Source of the DNA: DAHUYF01 sp963838385
Lineage (GTDB): Bacteria; Pseudomonadota; Alphaproteobacteria; ATCC43930; CGMCC-115725
NCBI GenBank assembly: GCA_963838385.1
Contig: CAWIRE010000003.1
Location: 186,001-250,000 of the forward strand
Length of the DNA: 64,000 nucleotides
Direction: 5' to 3'
Shown here: positions 19,137 to 29,154 of the stretch, piece after piece
Layout of the letters: each line of letters opens with the position of its first letter
How positions within the stretch are numbered: position 1 is the first letter of the stretch
Notes under the pieces: generated by a model
What the model saw: the letters and a program-made list of their open reading frames with translations, nothing else
Told to the model about the DNA's origin: nothing
Database searches by the model: none
Translations under genes and position numbers: made by a program

Positions 19137-20675
19137 CTACGTCTTGTCCCACCACGCGCCGGAGAGATCGATGATGTCGCTGAACTGCTTGGGAATGCCT
19201 TTGAGCCGCGGCTTGGCGATCGAGAAATAATGGTTGTCGACGGTCCAGAACCACGGCACGTCGCGGTTCAGGATCTGCGCGATGCGGCAGTAATCCGCGA
19301 CGCGCTTCTCTTCGTCGGCGGAGCTGCGGGCCTCGTCGAGCAGCTTGTCGACCTCCGGGTTCGAGTAGCTGGCGAGGTTGACCGGGCTTCCGGTATGGAA
19401 GTTGGCGTACATCTGCGGGTCGGGATCGGCGAGATCGATGATGCGCCAGGGCGTGAGCTGGAAATCGCGGCGGAACGCCTTGGTGACGAGCGCCGTCTGG
19501 TCGATCTGGTCGATCGTGGCATTGGCCCCGACATCGCGCCAGAACTCCTGGAAGATCTGCCCGATCTCGCGCCCGCGCGGCGTCGCCGTCACCTCCATCT
19601 TGAAGGCGACCGGCTTGCCGTATTCCTTGAGCAGCGCTCTCGCCTTGGCCGGATCGTAGGGCAGCGCGCCGGCATCCTTGCACTGCACGAAGGAGCCGGG
19701 ACCGTAGGGATCCTTGGCCGGCTGCCACAGCCCGCTCCATTCCGCCTCGGCATAGGTCTTGAGATCGAGCGCCATGCGCAGCGCCTGGCGCACCCGCACA
19801 TCGTCGAACGGCGCCACTTTGGTGTTGAAGGCGTAGACCTGCGCGCCCGATCCCGCATATTCATGCACCGCGAGGCTCGGCATCTTCTTCGCCTTGAGGA
19901 CATCCTCGGCGCGGTCGGTCCAGATGATATCGGTCTCGCCCGACTGCAGGCTGGCGAAGCGCGAGGTGTTGTCGGGCAGCGGGCGGATCGTCACCGCGTC
20001 GAGATAGGGGCGGTTCTTGTCCCAATAGTCGGGATTGCGCTCGAGCACGATGCGGTCGCCCGACTGCCAGGATTTCAGCCGGAACGGGCCGGTGCCGACG
20101 GGATGGCGGTTGTAGGCCTCCTTCATCTCCTGCATCGCCTTGGGCGATTGGACGACGTTGGTGGAGGTTGCCGGCGCCATCAGCGCCGGCAGGTTCGGCT
20201 GCGGGTATTTCAAATGAAACACCGCGGTCAGCGCGTCCGCGGCTTCGACATGGTCGATGAAGGAGATGTAGAAGGCGCAGCGGCAATGGTTCTTCGGATC
20301 GAGCATGCGCTCGACGTTGAAGGCCACCGCCTGGGCGTCGAAGGGCGAGCCGTCCTGGAATTTGACGCCGGGCCTGAGCTTGTATGTCCAGGTCTTGAAG
20401 TCGGTGCTGTGCTGCCAGGACAGCGCGAGGCCGGGGATCGGCCGGCCGTCATCGCCGAGCCGTGTCAGCGTCTCGAAGATCAGCACCGCCGCCGCCTCCT
20501 GGCCGGTATCGAAGACGCCGACGGTCAGGGGATCGAAGCCGGCGATGTCCTGCTCGACGCCGATCGTCACGCTGCCGCCGCGGGTCTGCGCCGCCGCGGG
20601 CGCGGCGAGGCCGGCCGCGACGAGCGCGGCGAAAGCGATCATGCGCACGGGGGCGCAACCCTGGACGGAGATCAT
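19137..20675 (-). CDS. ABC transporter substrate-binding protein, family 5 (peptide/nickel type)
   Basis: 512 residues from the ATG at 20675, which follows GGGAGGATGG; the longer frame to 20714 has no ribosome site. A signal peptide (VRMIAFAALVAAGLAAPAAAQ) is followed by the SBP_bac_5 fold with YKLRPGVKFQDGSPFDAQAV near residue 80, the family's signature. It is the first gene of the five-gene transport operon and sets its specificity: peptide, opine, nickel chelate or another ligand, which the sequence does not show. Periplasmic. Confidence 0.93.
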   Translation of the reverse strand: MISVQGCAPVRMIAFAALVAAGLAAPAAAQTRGGSVTIGVEQDIAGFDPLTVGVFDTGQEAAAVLIFETLTRLGDDGRPIPGLALSWQHSTDFKTWTYKLRPGVKFQDGSPFDAQAVAFNVERMLDPKNHCRCAFYISFIDHVEAADALTAVFHLKYPQPNLPALMAPATSTNVVQSPKAMQEMKEAYNRHPVGTGPFRLKSWQSGDRIVLERNPDYWDKNRPYLDAVTIRPLPDNTSRFASLQSGETDIIWTDRAEDVLKAKKMPSLAVHEYAGSGAQVYAFNTKVAPFDDVRVRQALRMALDLKTYAEAEWSGLWQPAKDPYGPGSFVQCKDAGALPYDPAKARALLKEYGKPVAFKMEVTATPRGREIGQIFQEFWRDVGANATIDQIDQTALVTKAFRRDFQLTPWRIIDLADPDPQMYANFHTGSPVNLASYSNPEVDKLLDEARSSADEEKRVADYCRIAQILNRDVPWFWTVDNHYFSIAKPRLKGIPKQFSDIIDLSGAWWDKT

Positions 20676-20853
20676 GCACCATCCTCCCTGCGACCTGCCG
20701 CGCGTTGGCCGCACGGCTCTTTGTCGCGTCAGGCTACACGCTCGCGCCGCCTGCGCCCAGCCCTCTTCTTGGGGATTGGCCCTAACTCGGCGGTTTCCGG
20801 ATCGAGCGGGATTCCGTTAGGCTGCCGCACCGATAGTCCCGGGGAGGGAATGC

Positions 20854-22983
20854 GTGGTGGATGCCGTCCGGTCGCTCGACCGCTTTTTCGCGCCCGAGGC
20901 CATTGCCGTTATCGGCGCGTCGCCGGAGCGCACCAGGATCCGCGGGCTGCTGCTGCATCTGCTGCGCGCCAACGGCTATGCTGGCGGGCTCTACCCGGTC
21001 AATCCCAGCTATGACGAGATCAACGGGCTGCGCTGCTACCCGTCGCTCGCGGCGATCGGCGCGCCGGTCGATCTCGCGCTGATCGCCATTCCGGCCGATG
21101 CGGTGCTGCCGGCGCTCGAGGATTGCGCCGCGCAGGGCGTCAAGCATGCAGTCATCATCTCCTCGGGCTTCGCCGAGCAGGGCGGCGCCCGGCGCGGGCT
21201 CCAGGACGAGATCGCGGCGCTGGCCCGGCGCACGGGCTTGCGCGTCTCCGGTCCCAACGCCGAAGGCTTCTACAGCGCCAAGGCGCGGGTCGCCGCCACC
21301 TTCAGCCCCGCGGTCGAGCCGCGTCCGGGCGAGGCGCCGCTCGTCGCCAGCGAGCGCCGCATCGGTGTCGTCGCGCAGAGCGGCGGCATGGGCTTCGCGC
21401 TCTACAATCGCGGCCGCGCCCAGGGGCTGAGCTTCAGCCATGTGGTCAGCACCGGCAACGAAGCCGACCTCACGGCCGGCGATTTCTTCGCCTACATGGC
21501 CGAGGACGACGAGACCGCGGCGATCCTGCTCTTCATCGAGGGGGTGCGCGATCCCGCGCGGTTCATCGCTGCCGCGCAGGCCGCCGCGCAGCGCGGCAAG
21601 CCCGTCATCGTCGCCAAGATGGGCCGCACCAAGGCCGGCGCCCGCGCCGCTGCCTCTCATACCGCGAGCCTGGCGGGGTGGAACACCGCCTATGACGCCG
21701 TCTTCCGCCGCTACGGCATCATCGCCACCGTGGATCCCGACGAGACGGTGGCGATCGCCGCTTCCTTCGTCACCTGCCCGCTGCCGCGCGGCGACCGGGT
21801 CGCGGTGGTGACGACCTCCGGCGGCGCCGGCGCCTGGGCGGCGGACGCGCTGGCCGGCGCCGGGCTTGCCTTGCCCGAGCTGTCGCCGACGCTGCAGCAG
21901 GCGATCGGCGGCTTCATTCCCGCCTACGGCTCGGCGCGCAACCCCGTCGACATCACCGCCCAGGCGGTGCAGACCGGCGGCCTGCTGCGCGCCATCGAGC
22001 TGCTGAGCGAGGCCGAGGAAGTCGATGCGATCGTCGTCGTGCTGTCGCTCGCCAGCGAGACGCGCATCACCATCGATGGCGCGGCGCTGCAGCGCCTCGT
22101 CGCCAAGCGGGCGAAGCCGATCCAGTTCTACAGCTACACGCTGCCCTCGCCACTCGGCCGCAAGCTGCTGGCGGGCGCCGGGCTGACGCTCCATACGGGC
22201 CTGGCGCCGCTCGCCGCCGCCATGCGCGCGCTGGCCGAGCGCGGCCGCTTCGTGCCGCGGCTCGCTTTGCCGTCGCCGCCAGCCGTCGCCGATATCGCCG
22301 CCGCGCTGAGCGCCGTCCCGTCCGGCCTTTCCGAGCATGCCGCGGGGCAGCTCCTCGCCCAGGCGGGGGTGAGCCTGCCGCCGCAACGGCTGGTGACGCG
22401 GCGCGAGGAGCTCGACGAAGCGGCCGAAAGCCTCGGTTTGCCGCTCGCGCTCAAGATCCAGTCGCCGGACATCCCGCACAAGACGGAGGTGGGCGGCGTG
22501 CGCCTGGGCCTCGCGACCCCGGCGGCGCTGCGCCAGGCCTATGACGAGGTCACCACCGCGGCGCGGCGGCAGCGGCCGCAGGCGCGGCTCGACGGCGTGC
22601 TGCTGCAGCCGATGGCGGCGCCGGGGGTCGAGATGATCGTCGGCACCATCCGCGATCCCGGCTTCGGCCCGCTGGTGATGGTCGGCGCCGGCGGCGTCAT
22701 GACCGAGCTGTTCAAGGATGCGTGCTACCGGCTGGCGCCGGTCGATGCCGGCGAGGCCCTGGCGATGCTGCGCGAGCTGCGCGCGGCGCCGCTGCTGGAG
22801 GGCTTCCGCGGCGCGCCGCCGCTCGATCTCGAGGCGCTGGCGCGGCTGGTGGCGCAGGTCTCGGCGTTCGCCGCGGCCTATCGCGACCTGGTGCAGGAGG
22901 TGGAGCTCAACCCGGTGATCGTGCATGCCAAGGGCCGGGGCTGCACCGTGGCCGATGCGCTGCTGGTGCCGGTGCCTCGCTAA
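20854..22983 (+). CDS. Acyl-CoA synthetase (ADP-forming), acetate--CoA ligase family
   Basis: 709 residues from a GTG behind GGGGAGGGAATGC. Order of domains: CoA-binding Rossmann (about 5-135, FAPEAIAVIGASPE), succinyl-CoA-ligase-like domains (about 150-460, with the phosphohistidine loop candidate ASHTASLAGW), and an ATP-grasp domain (about 490-700, ALKIQSPDIPHKTEVGGV). The family makes acyl-CoA from a carboxylic acid, ATP and CoA, releasing ADP; many members act on aryl or branched acids. It is divergent from the peptide transporter operon and probably cotranscribed with the SDR 57 bases downstream. Confidence 0.9.
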   Translation: MVDAVRSLDRFFAPEAIAVIGASPERTRIRGLLLHLLRANGYAGGLYPVNPSYDEINGLRCYPSLAAIGAPVDLALIAIPADAVLPALEDCAAQGVKHAVIISSGFAEQGGARRGLQDEIAALARRTGLRVSGPNAEGFYSAKARVAATFSPAVEPRPGEAPLVASERRIGVVAQSGGMGFALYNRGRAQGLSFSHVVSTGNEADLTAGDFFAYMAEDDETAAILLFIEGVRDPARFIAAAQAAAQRGKPVIVAKMGRTKAGARAAASHTASLAGWNTAYDAVFRRYGIIATVDPDETVAIAASFVTCPLPRGDRVAVVTTSGGAGAWAADALAGAGLALPELSPTLQQAIGGFIPAYGSARNPVDITAQAVQTGGLLRAIELLSEAEEVDAIVVVLSLASETRITIDGAALQRLVAKRAKPIQFYSYTLPSPLGRKLLAGAGLTLHTGLAPLAAAMRALAERGRFVPRLALPSPPAVADIAAALSAVPSGLSEHAAGQLLAQAGVSLPPQRLVTRREELDEAAESLGLPLALKIQSPDIPHKTEVGGVRLGLATPAALRQAYDEVTTAARRQRPQARLDGVLLQPMAAPGVEMIVGTIRDPGFGPLVMVGAGGVMTELFKDACYRLAPVDAGEALAMLRELRAAPLLEGFRGAPPLDLEALARLVAQVSAFAAAYRDLVQEVELNPVIVHAKGRGCTVADALLVPVPR

Positions 22984-23040
22984 GCCGTCGCCGGCGCTTC
23001 AAGGGCGGGCAGAACAACGACGGATTGGAGGAGGCGAGCC

Positions 23041-23850
23041 ATGACGACGATCGAGGTGAAGCGCCTGGCCGGCAAGACCGCCATCGTCACCGGCGCCGGC
23101 TCGCGCGCGGAGGGCATCGGCAACGGCCGCGCAGCGGCGATCCTGCTGGCGCGCCATGGCGCCCGCGTGGCGCTGCTCGATGCCATGCGCGGCTCGGCCG
23201 AGACGACGGCGCGGATGATCGAGGCCGAGCGCGGCGAATGCTGCGTCATCGAGGCCGATGTCGCCAGCCCCTCAGCCTGCGCCGCCGCCGTCGCCGAGAC
23301 CGTCGGGCGCTGGGGCCGGCTCGATATCCTGGTCAACAATGTCGGCATCGCCGGGCCGCCCGGCACCGCCGTCGAGGTCGATCCCGAGGCCTGGGACCAG
23401 GCGATGCGGGTCAACGTCACCTCGATGATGCTGATGGCAAAGCACGCGATTCCGGAGATGCGCAAGCTCGGCGCCGGCGCCATCGTCAACATCGCCTCGG
23501 TCGCCGGCCTCACCGGCGGCCATCCCCACCTGCTCTATGCCACCTCGAAGGGGGCGATCGTGCAGCTCACCCGCGCCATGGCGGCGCAGCACGGCGTCGA
23601 AGGCATTCGCGTCAATTGCATCGCGCCGGGCATGGTCTACACGCCGATGGTCTATGGCCGCGGCATGGCGCCGGAGCTGCGCGAGGCCCGCCGCCGCCGC
23701 TCGCTGCTGCAGACCGAGGGGACGGGATGGGATGTCGGCCATGGCGTGCTCTATCTCGTGAGCGACGAGGCGCGCTGGGTGACCGGGGTGGTCCTGCCGA
23801 TCGATGCCGGCGCCACCGCCGCGGCGGGGGCGTTGCCCCGGGCACCGTAA
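23041..23850 (+). CDS. SDR family NAD(P)-dependent oxidoreductase
   Basis: 269 residues. The nucleotide-binding Gly motif is in TGAGSRAEGIGNGRA, the structural Asn motif is NNVG, and the catalytic Ser and YxxxK are in NIASVAG and YATSKG. A GGAGG ribosome site precedes the ATG. The C-terminus ends with the usual TGVVLPIDAG strand. Acts on an alcohol or ketone; with the acyl-CoA synthetase upstream it could oxidise a hydroxyacyl intermediate, but this is inference from position. Confidence 0.91.
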   Translation: MTTIEVKRLAGKTAIVTGAGSRAEGIGNGRAAAILLARHGARVALLDAMRGSAETTARMIEAERGECCVIEADVASPSACAAAVAETVGRWGRLDILVNNVGIAGPPGTAVEVDPEAWDQAMRVNVTSMMLMAKHAIPEMRKLGAGAIVNIASVAGLTGGHPHLLYATSKGAIVQLTRAMAAQHGVEGIRVNCIAPGMVYTPMVYGRGMAPELREARRRRSLLQTEGTGWDVGHGVLYLVSDEARWVTGVVLPIDAGATAAAGALPRAP

Positions 23851-23984
23851 CTCTACCACCGGTCACGTATCATCGCAGCCCGGGCGCGCGGAGGTTTGCC
23901 CCGGTCGCGAAAATGCCCCAGGAACTTGCCAAGGCAAGTGCCCGTTAGCAGGCGCAACCGACAACCGCCCGGTCTCGGACTCTC

Positions 23985-25274
23985 TTGAGCGACCAAGTCA
24001 AACCCTACCATGACGCCCTGCCCGCAAGCTATCGCCACGCGCCGCGGTCGCGCCGGACGGAGCGTGCAGGCGCCTCGCCCTCGAGCGTACCCGGCCGCGC
24101 CGCGGCGCGCGTCGGCGGCCGGCGGCTCCCGCGGGTGCTGTTCCTGTGGGAGAGCTTCGGACCGCACCATGTCGATCGCTGCGAGGCGTGCGTCGCCGAG
24201 TTCGGCGACCGCTTCGAGGTTTACGGCGTCGAGATCGCCACCTTCGACGCCAATTACAAGTGGCGCGGCAGCATCGGCGCCGACGCCTTTGCCAAGATCA
24301 CGCTCTTTCCCGGTGTCGTGCGCCAGGAGATCCGCACCTGGAGATGCTTCCTGCGGATACTCGCCATCTGCTTGAAGCTGCGGGCGAAATACATCTTTCT
24401 CTGCAACTACGATGCGCCCGCGATTTTCCTCGCGGCCGTGACGTTGCGTCTGCTGGGGCGGCGCCTGGTGATCATGCAGGACTCGAAATTCGACGACAAG
24501 CAGCGCTACCTCGCCAAGGAGGCGCTGAAGAGCCTGCTCTATCGTCCTTATCAGGCGGCGCTGGTGGCGGGGCATCGGACCAAGAGCTATCTGACCTTTC
24601 TCGGCATCCGCGAGCAGCGCATCTTCATCGGCTACGACACCGTCTCGATGGCGCGCATCCGCGACTGCGCCGGAGCGGAGCCCGCGCCGGGCGGCGTGCC
24701 GCATGAAAAGCGCCACTTCACGGTCGTGGCGCGCTTCGTGCCGAAGAAGAATCTGAGCCTCGCCCTCGACGCCTTCGCCGCCTATGTGGCGCAAGCTCCC
24801 GGCGCGCCGCGGGCACTTCATCTCTGCGGCTCCGGCGAGCTCGAGCCGGCGCTGCGCGAGCAGGCCGCGCGGCTCGGCCTCGAGGACGTGCATTTCCGCG
24901 GTTATCTTCAGGAGCATGAGATCGCCCAGGTGCTCGCCTCCTCGCTGGCGCTCATCCTGCCGAGCGTGGAGGAGCAGCACGGCCTCGTCATCAACGAGGC
25001 GATCGCCATGGGCGTGCCCGTCCTCGCCTCGGACAATTGCGGTGCTCGGGATCTGCTCGTCCGCAGCGGCATCAACGGCTACATCTTCGAACCCGACAAC
25101 GCCGAGGGGCTTGCCCATTTCATGGGGCTGCTCGATCAGGATCGGGACGAATGGGCGCGGCTGGCGCTCGGCGCGCATCGCTTCGAGGCCGCCGCCGACA
25201 CCCGCTTCTTCGTCGGCGCGGTCGGCGAGGTCCTCGCCTGCTTCACGGGCGGCGCCGGGGTGGCGCGATCCTGA
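23985..25274 (+). CDS. Glycosyltransferase, GT4/GT1 family
   Basis: Up to 429 residues from a TTG at 23985; a start farther downstream, before RRLPRVLFLWESFGPHHVD, is also possible because the first 45 residues are low-complexity. GT-B fold: an N-terminal acceptor half, VARFVPKKNLSLALDAFA at the domain junction and the nucleotide-sugar motif EEQHGLVINEAIAMGVPVLAS near the end, with the E-x7-E pattern of retaining GT4 enzymes. It adds a sugar from a nucleotide donor to a lipid-linked glycan on the cytoplasmic side. First gene of the polysaccharide locus. Confidence 0.9.
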   Translation: MSDQVKPYHDALPASYRHAPRSRRTERAGASPSSVPGRAAARVGGRRLPRVLFLWESFGPHHVDRCEACVAEFGDRFEVYGVEIATFDANYKWRGSIGADAFAKITLFPGVVRQEIRTWRCFLRILAICLKLRAKYIFLCNYDAPAIFLAAVTLRLLGRRLVIMQDSKFDDKQRYLAKEALKSLLYRPYQAALVAGHRTKSYLTFLGIREQRIFIGYDTVSMARIRDCAGAEPAPGGVPHEKRHFTVVARFVPKKNLSLALDAFAAYVAQAPGAPRALHLCGSGELEPALREQAARLGLEDVHFRGYLQEHEIAQVLASSLALILPSVEEQHGLVINEAIAMGVPVLASDNCGARDLLVRSGINGYIFEPDNAEGLAHFMGLLDQDRDEWARLALGAHRFEAAADTRFFVGAVGEVLACFTGGAGVARS

Positions 25275-25407
25275 CGGCGCGGGGCGTTCGCCGACCGATT
25301 GTGCGCCGCAAGGGAGTTGGCGGCGTACATTTCAGCCGCAGGGCAACTTTTGGGCCTCCTCCTTGTTTACCCCCAATGAATAATAACAACCATGGGGCCA
25401 GGGCGCC

Positions 25408-26721
25408 GTGGCAAAACGAGTGCGGGCTTCGAGGGGTTTCGCGAGCCTCCCGGACAAAGTCGGCTCTGTCCTAGCGCCGGAACCGTCGGCCGATGGCGCC
25501 GCGACCGCATCCGAGCGCAGCGGCGTGGTTGCGTATTTCGGTCCCGATCTCGGCGATTCCGTGGTTCGTCGGCGCGTCGCGCAATGGCGCCAGGCCGGCT
25601 TCAAGGTGCTGCCGCTGGCGTTCTCGCGCTCGGCGGCGAGCAAGCAGGCGGCCGAGGAGTTCGTCGCCCTCGGGCTGGTCATGCCGTTGTCACGGGCGCG
25701 TCGCGTCCTGCCGCTGACACTCGCCGCCGCCCGACTGGTCGCCCGGCGCAAGATGCTGGCCGGGGCCGATTTGTTCATCGCCCGCAATCTCGATATCGCG
25801 CTGCTGGCGCTGTTCGCGCGATGGGCCTGCGGCTCCAGCGCGCCGCTGATCTACGAGGTGCTGGATATCAACATCTCCTGCACCGAGCCGGGCTGGCGCG
25901 GCGCGCTGGTGCGCCGCGTCGAGGGCTGGGTGCTCGCTTGCGCCGACCTGCTGGTGGTGAGCTCCCCCTGCTTCGCGACGGACTACTACCAGGCACGGCT
26001 GCATTATCGGCGGCCCTGGTTCCTGTTCGAGAACAAGATCCCGAAATGGGTCGGTTCATCGCTGCTGTCGCGGCGCGGGCCGGCGGCCGCGGCCGAGAGC
26101 GCGCCGCCGCGCCGCTGGCGCCGCTGGAGCATCGGCCTCTTCGGCTATCTCGACGACGAGAAAAGCTGGGAGATCCTGCGCGGGCTGGCGCAGGCGCTGC
26201 CCGATCAGGTCACCATCTGCGTGCGCGGCGCGCCCTACACCAATTTCGATATGAAGCGGTTCCTGGCCGACGTCGCGCGGCTCGACAATGTCAGCTACGG
26301 CGGCCCCTATCGCAATCCGGAGGACCTCGCCGAGGTCTACGGCGGCGTCGACATCGTCTGGTCGATGGACTTCAACTTTCCGACCAGCAACTCGAAATGG
26401 CTGCTCACCAACGGCCTTTACGAGGCGGGCTATTTCGGCAAGCCCGTGCTGGGACTGCGCGGCACCGCGGTCGGCCGCATGGTCGAGACCTGGGGCTCCG
26501 GCTGGTGCCTGGATCAGCCGGTCGAGACGACGGTGGTCGATTTCATGCGCGGCCTCACGATCGAGCAGTACGACGCCAAGCGGCAGGAGATCGCCGGGCT
26601 GAGCCGCGATCTCTTCGTCGAGACCGACGAGATCGAGCGGATCTGGACGATGCTGCGCGACCGGCAGACCCGGTCGGACACCCAACCGGCGCCGCCGCCG
26701 CAGGTCGAGGCCGTCTCCTGA
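25408..26721 (+). CDS. Glycosyltransferase-like protein (GT-B fold)
   Basis: 437 residues from a GTG. After a variable first 45 residues comes VVAYFGPDLGDSVVRRRVAQW, then a GT-B layout with LIYEVLDINIS and a C-terminal half containing GLFGYLDDEKSWEIL and GLYEAGYFGKPVLGLRGT, the sugar-nucleotide region. The classic E-x7-E motif is less obvious than in the gene upstream; this resembles a group of alphaproteobacterial exopolysaccharide transferases. The donor and acceptor are unknown. Confidence 0.82.
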   Translation: MAKRVRASRGFASLPDKVGSVLAPEPSADGAATASERSGVVAYFGPDLGDSVVRRRVAQWRQAGFKVLPLAFSRSAASKQAAEEFVALGLVMPLSRARRVLPLTLAAARLVARRKMLAGADLFIARNLDIALLALFARWACGSSAPLIYEVLDINISCTEPGWRGALVRRVEGWVLACADLLVVSSPCFATDYYQARLHYRRPWFLFENKIPKWVGSSLLSRRGPAAAAESAPPRRWRRWSIGLFGYLDDEKSWEILRGLAQALPDQVTICVRGAPYTNFDMKRFLADVARLDNVSYGGPYRNPEDLAEVYGGVDIVWSMDFNFPTSNSKWLLTNGLYEAGYFGKPVLGLRGTAVGRMVETWGSGWCLDQPVETTVVDFMRGLTIEQYDAKRQEIAGLSRDLFVETDEIERIWTMLRDRQTRSDTQPAPPPQVEAVS

Positions 26722-26793
26722 CGGGGTGAAGCCGCGGCTCGCCTTGCGCAGCGCCGGAGCGGACCGTCCGGCCTTCCCGCCCAACTCAGCCGG

Positions 26794-27810
26794 TCAGGTG
26801 AAGCTGCCGTTCGACGATTCCGCCCACCGGTCGAGGGCGGCGGCGATTCTCCCGCGCCGGCACGCGTTGTGGCTCTCCAGCCAGCCAGGCGCGATATCGG
26901 TCGATCGCACCAGTTTCATCACCCGTTCGGGATGAATGCCCAGGCCCATCGCCGAGATCGGGCGCGCCACCTGCGCCGCGGCCATGACCAGGCCGAGCGG
27001 GACCTCGAACGTCTTCGCCTTCGCGAAATGCTTCGCGCGAAAGGCCTCGACGATCTCCTCGAGCGTGTAGCGGTCGGGATAGCAGGCGTTGAACAGCACG
27101 AACCGGTCCGGCGCCGTCCTGGCGAACATGATGGCGTCGAGCAGGTCGTCGACGTAGAAGCACGCCTTGATCGTGTTTCTCCGTCCCGGATAAACGAACA
27201 TGCCTGCCTTCAGCAGCTTCGCCATGCGCGTGAAGTTGCCGCCTTCGCCCGGACCGAAAATGACCGCCGGCCGGGCGATCACCAGGCGGCGGCCGGGGCT
27301 CTCATCGAGCCATGCGCGATGGATTCGTTCGGCCAGCATCTTGGACCGGCCGTAGGGCGAGATCGGCGCCAGCGGCGAGGTCTCCGATTTCGTTTCCTCG
27401 CCCGGCCCATAGACGGAAATGGAGCTGGTGAAGACGATCTCCCTCACCCCCATCCGGCGGGCAAACGCCGTGACTTCCACCGCGCCCAGCACGTTGGTTT
27501 CGTAGTACTCATGCTCCGGATGCCCCGGCGTGGTATGCACGGCCGCCAGGTTGTAGATGGTCGAGACCGGCTGCGGCGCGGTGAAATCGCCGAGGTCGCG
27601 CACATCGGCGCGCCGGTAATCGACGCCGGGAATTACGGTCTTGGGATCGCGGATGTCGACCGAGAGCACGGGATCGGCGCCCGAGCCGGCGAGCTTGCGC
27701 AGCAGGTGGGTTCCGATGAACCCGCTGCCGCCGAAGACGATCGACGTGCCCAAGGAATTGGGCCGCCGTGGCGCACCGGCTTGCGGTTCTGGGGATGCGG
27801 CAAGGGTCAT
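26794..27810 (-). CDS. NAD-dependent epimerase/dehydratase (extended SDR)
   Basis: 338 residues from the ATG at 27810. The first 20 residues are a flexible lead, then VFGGSGFIGTHLLRKLAG carries the GxxGxxG motif; the catalytic triad is in TSSISVYG and YGRSK. Nucleotide-sugar epimerase, dehydratase or reductase making a donor for the polysaccharide. Eleven bases separate it from the glycosyltransferase upstream, so these two and the GME-like gene probably form one operon on the minus strand. A longer open frame to 28296 lies over the glycosyltransferase and is not real. Confidence 0.88.
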   Translation of the reverse strand: MTLAASPEPQAGAPRRPNSLGTSIVFGGSGFIGTHLLRKLAGSGADPVLSVDIRDPKTVIPGVDYRRADVRDLGDFTAPQPVSTIYNLAAVHTTPGHPEHEYYETNVLGAVEVTAFARRMGVREIVFTSSISVYGPGEETKSETSPLAPISPYGRSKMLAERIHRAWLDESPGRRLVIARPAVIFGPGEGGNFTRMAKLLKAGMFVYPGRRNTIKACFYVDDLLDAIMFARTAPDRFVLFNACYPDRYTLEEIVEAFRAKHFAKAKTFEVPLGLVMAAAQVARPISAMGLGIHPERVMKLVRSTDIAPGWLESHNACRRGRIAAALDRWAESSNGSFT

Positions 27811-27821
27811 GGCGCGGCGCC

Positions 27822-29066
27822 TCAGCTTTGCGAGGCAGGCTTCAGCGCGGCGATGCCCGCGCGCCGGGCGGCCGGGCGCGGAATCGCCGCGAACGTCTCC
27901 TCGAACTGGGCCGCCTTGGCCTCGACATCGAAGCAACGCTCGGCAAACCGGCGCCCGGCGCGGCCGAAGGCGAGACGCCGCTCCGGGTCGCAGGCAAGGC
28001 GGAGCACGCCGTCGTAGAAGGCCGCATCCGCGCCGGGCTCCACGACGACACCCGCCTGGGCCGCCCCGATGGTGGCCGCGGCGTCGTTGTCGGCCGCGAT
28101 CGCGGCGACCACCGGCCTGCCCGCCGCCAGATAGCTCAGGATCTTGGACGGGACGCTGAAGCCGGCGGCTTCGCGGCCGATCATGGCGAGCAGGATGTCG
28201 CTCGCGCCCAGCACCTCCGCATAGACCTCCATGGGCTGGAACGGCAGCAGCACGAGGTTGTCGAGCCTCGCTTCCTGCCGGTGTTGCTCCAGCCAATCGG
28301 CGCCCGCGCCCTCGGAGACCACGACGACCTGCAGGCCGGATCGGACGCCGGCGCGCGCCAGGCCCAGCAGCAGCGCCGGATCGTGCTTCAGCCCCAAGGT
28401 TCCGCTGTAGAGCGCGACCAGCTTGTCGTTCAGCCCGTGCCGCCGCGCCCAGGCGTTGTCCTTCGCGACGGGGCGGATCTGGGAAAGCGGCGCCCAGTTC
28501 GGCACGATGCGGACCTTATGGGTGTCGACGCCCCATTGCTCGAGCGGCTCGAGAAACTTCTCGGAGATCGCGATGATCGCCTCGCTCGATTTCAGCAGCC
28601 TTGCTTCGAGCCGCATGTAGTGCTGCCCGATGGCTCGGCCGGCCAGGCCGAGCTTTTCGCTGAGGAAGTGGTAGGCGGCCTTGGAAACCAGGTCCTGGAC
28701 CCAGAAGACGAAAGCGGCGCCCTGTGCAGCGCAGGCGTTCCGGAGCTTCTTCTGCGCGTCGAGCGGCATGTTGCAGCCGACGACGACATCGGGAGCGAAA
28801 GCGGCCGCGCTGCGGGCCATGAGCTGTCCCACCCGTGCCTCGAGGAACCGGCGGCGCAGGAAGCGGCCCTTGTCGAAAACGGCGCCGGTCGTGATCCCCT
28901 CGACTTGGAAATTCGGGGAATCGCCGGGCCGCACGGCGAGCTCGCCTTTGGGCGCCTGGAGATCGGCAAAATGCAGGTGCAGCACGCTATGGCCGCGATG
29001 CGCCAAAGAGCGGCTGAGCTCCACCTGAAAGGGGTGACCGGCATAGTCGCAAATGACGAGGCGCAT
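27822..29066 (-). CDS. Glycosyltransferase family 4 protein (WcaI-like)
   Basis: 414 residues from the ATG at 29066. The start MRLVICDYAGHPFQVELSR and early LAHRGHSVLHLHFADL fit the N-terminal acceptor domain. VALYSGTLGLKHDPALLLGLA is the domain hinge, and GREAAGFSVPSKILSYLAAGRP holds the donor-binding Pro-Ser-Lys segment typical of WcaI-type transferases, which add L-fucose or related deoxy sugars. It lies between two nucleotide-sugar epimerase genes. Donor inferred only loosely. Confidence 0.88.
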   Translation of the reverse strand: MRLVICDYAGHPFQVELSRSLAHRGHSVLHLHFADLQAPKGELAVRPGDSPNFQVEGITTGAVFDKGRFLRRRFLEARVGQLMARSAAAFAPDVVVGCNMPLDAQKKLRNACAAQGAAFVFWVQDLVSKAAYHFLSEKLGLAGRAIGQHYMRLEARLLKSSEAIIAISEKFLEPLEQWGVDTHKVRIVPNWAPLSQIRPVAKDNAWARRHGLNDKLVALYSGTLGLKHDPALLLGLARAGVRSGLQVVVVSEGAGADWLEQHRQEARLDNLVLLPFQPMEVYAEVLGASDILLAMIGREAAGFSVPSKILSYLAAGRPVVAAIAADNDAAATIGAAQAGVVVEPGADAAFYDGVLRLACDPERRLAFGRAGRRFAERCFDVEAKAAQFEETFAAIPRPAARRAGIAALKPASQS

Positions 29067-29154
29067 GCGCGCTCCTGAGCGGTATGGCAATGTGAGCCCT
29101 TCGCGCCCGCCCGCGCCGGGAAGAACCGGCTCGTGCGGGCGAGCCTCGGGGCGG

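Noticed and set aside
19128..21014. 628-codon plus-strand frame opposite the peptide-binding protein
   Set aside because: Shadow frame; the minus strand encodes a complete SBP_bac_5 protein with signal peptide.
20782..22926. 714-codon minus-strand frame opposite the acyl-CoA synthetase
   Set aside because: His/Arg/Gly-rich shadow of a fully supported plus-strand gene.
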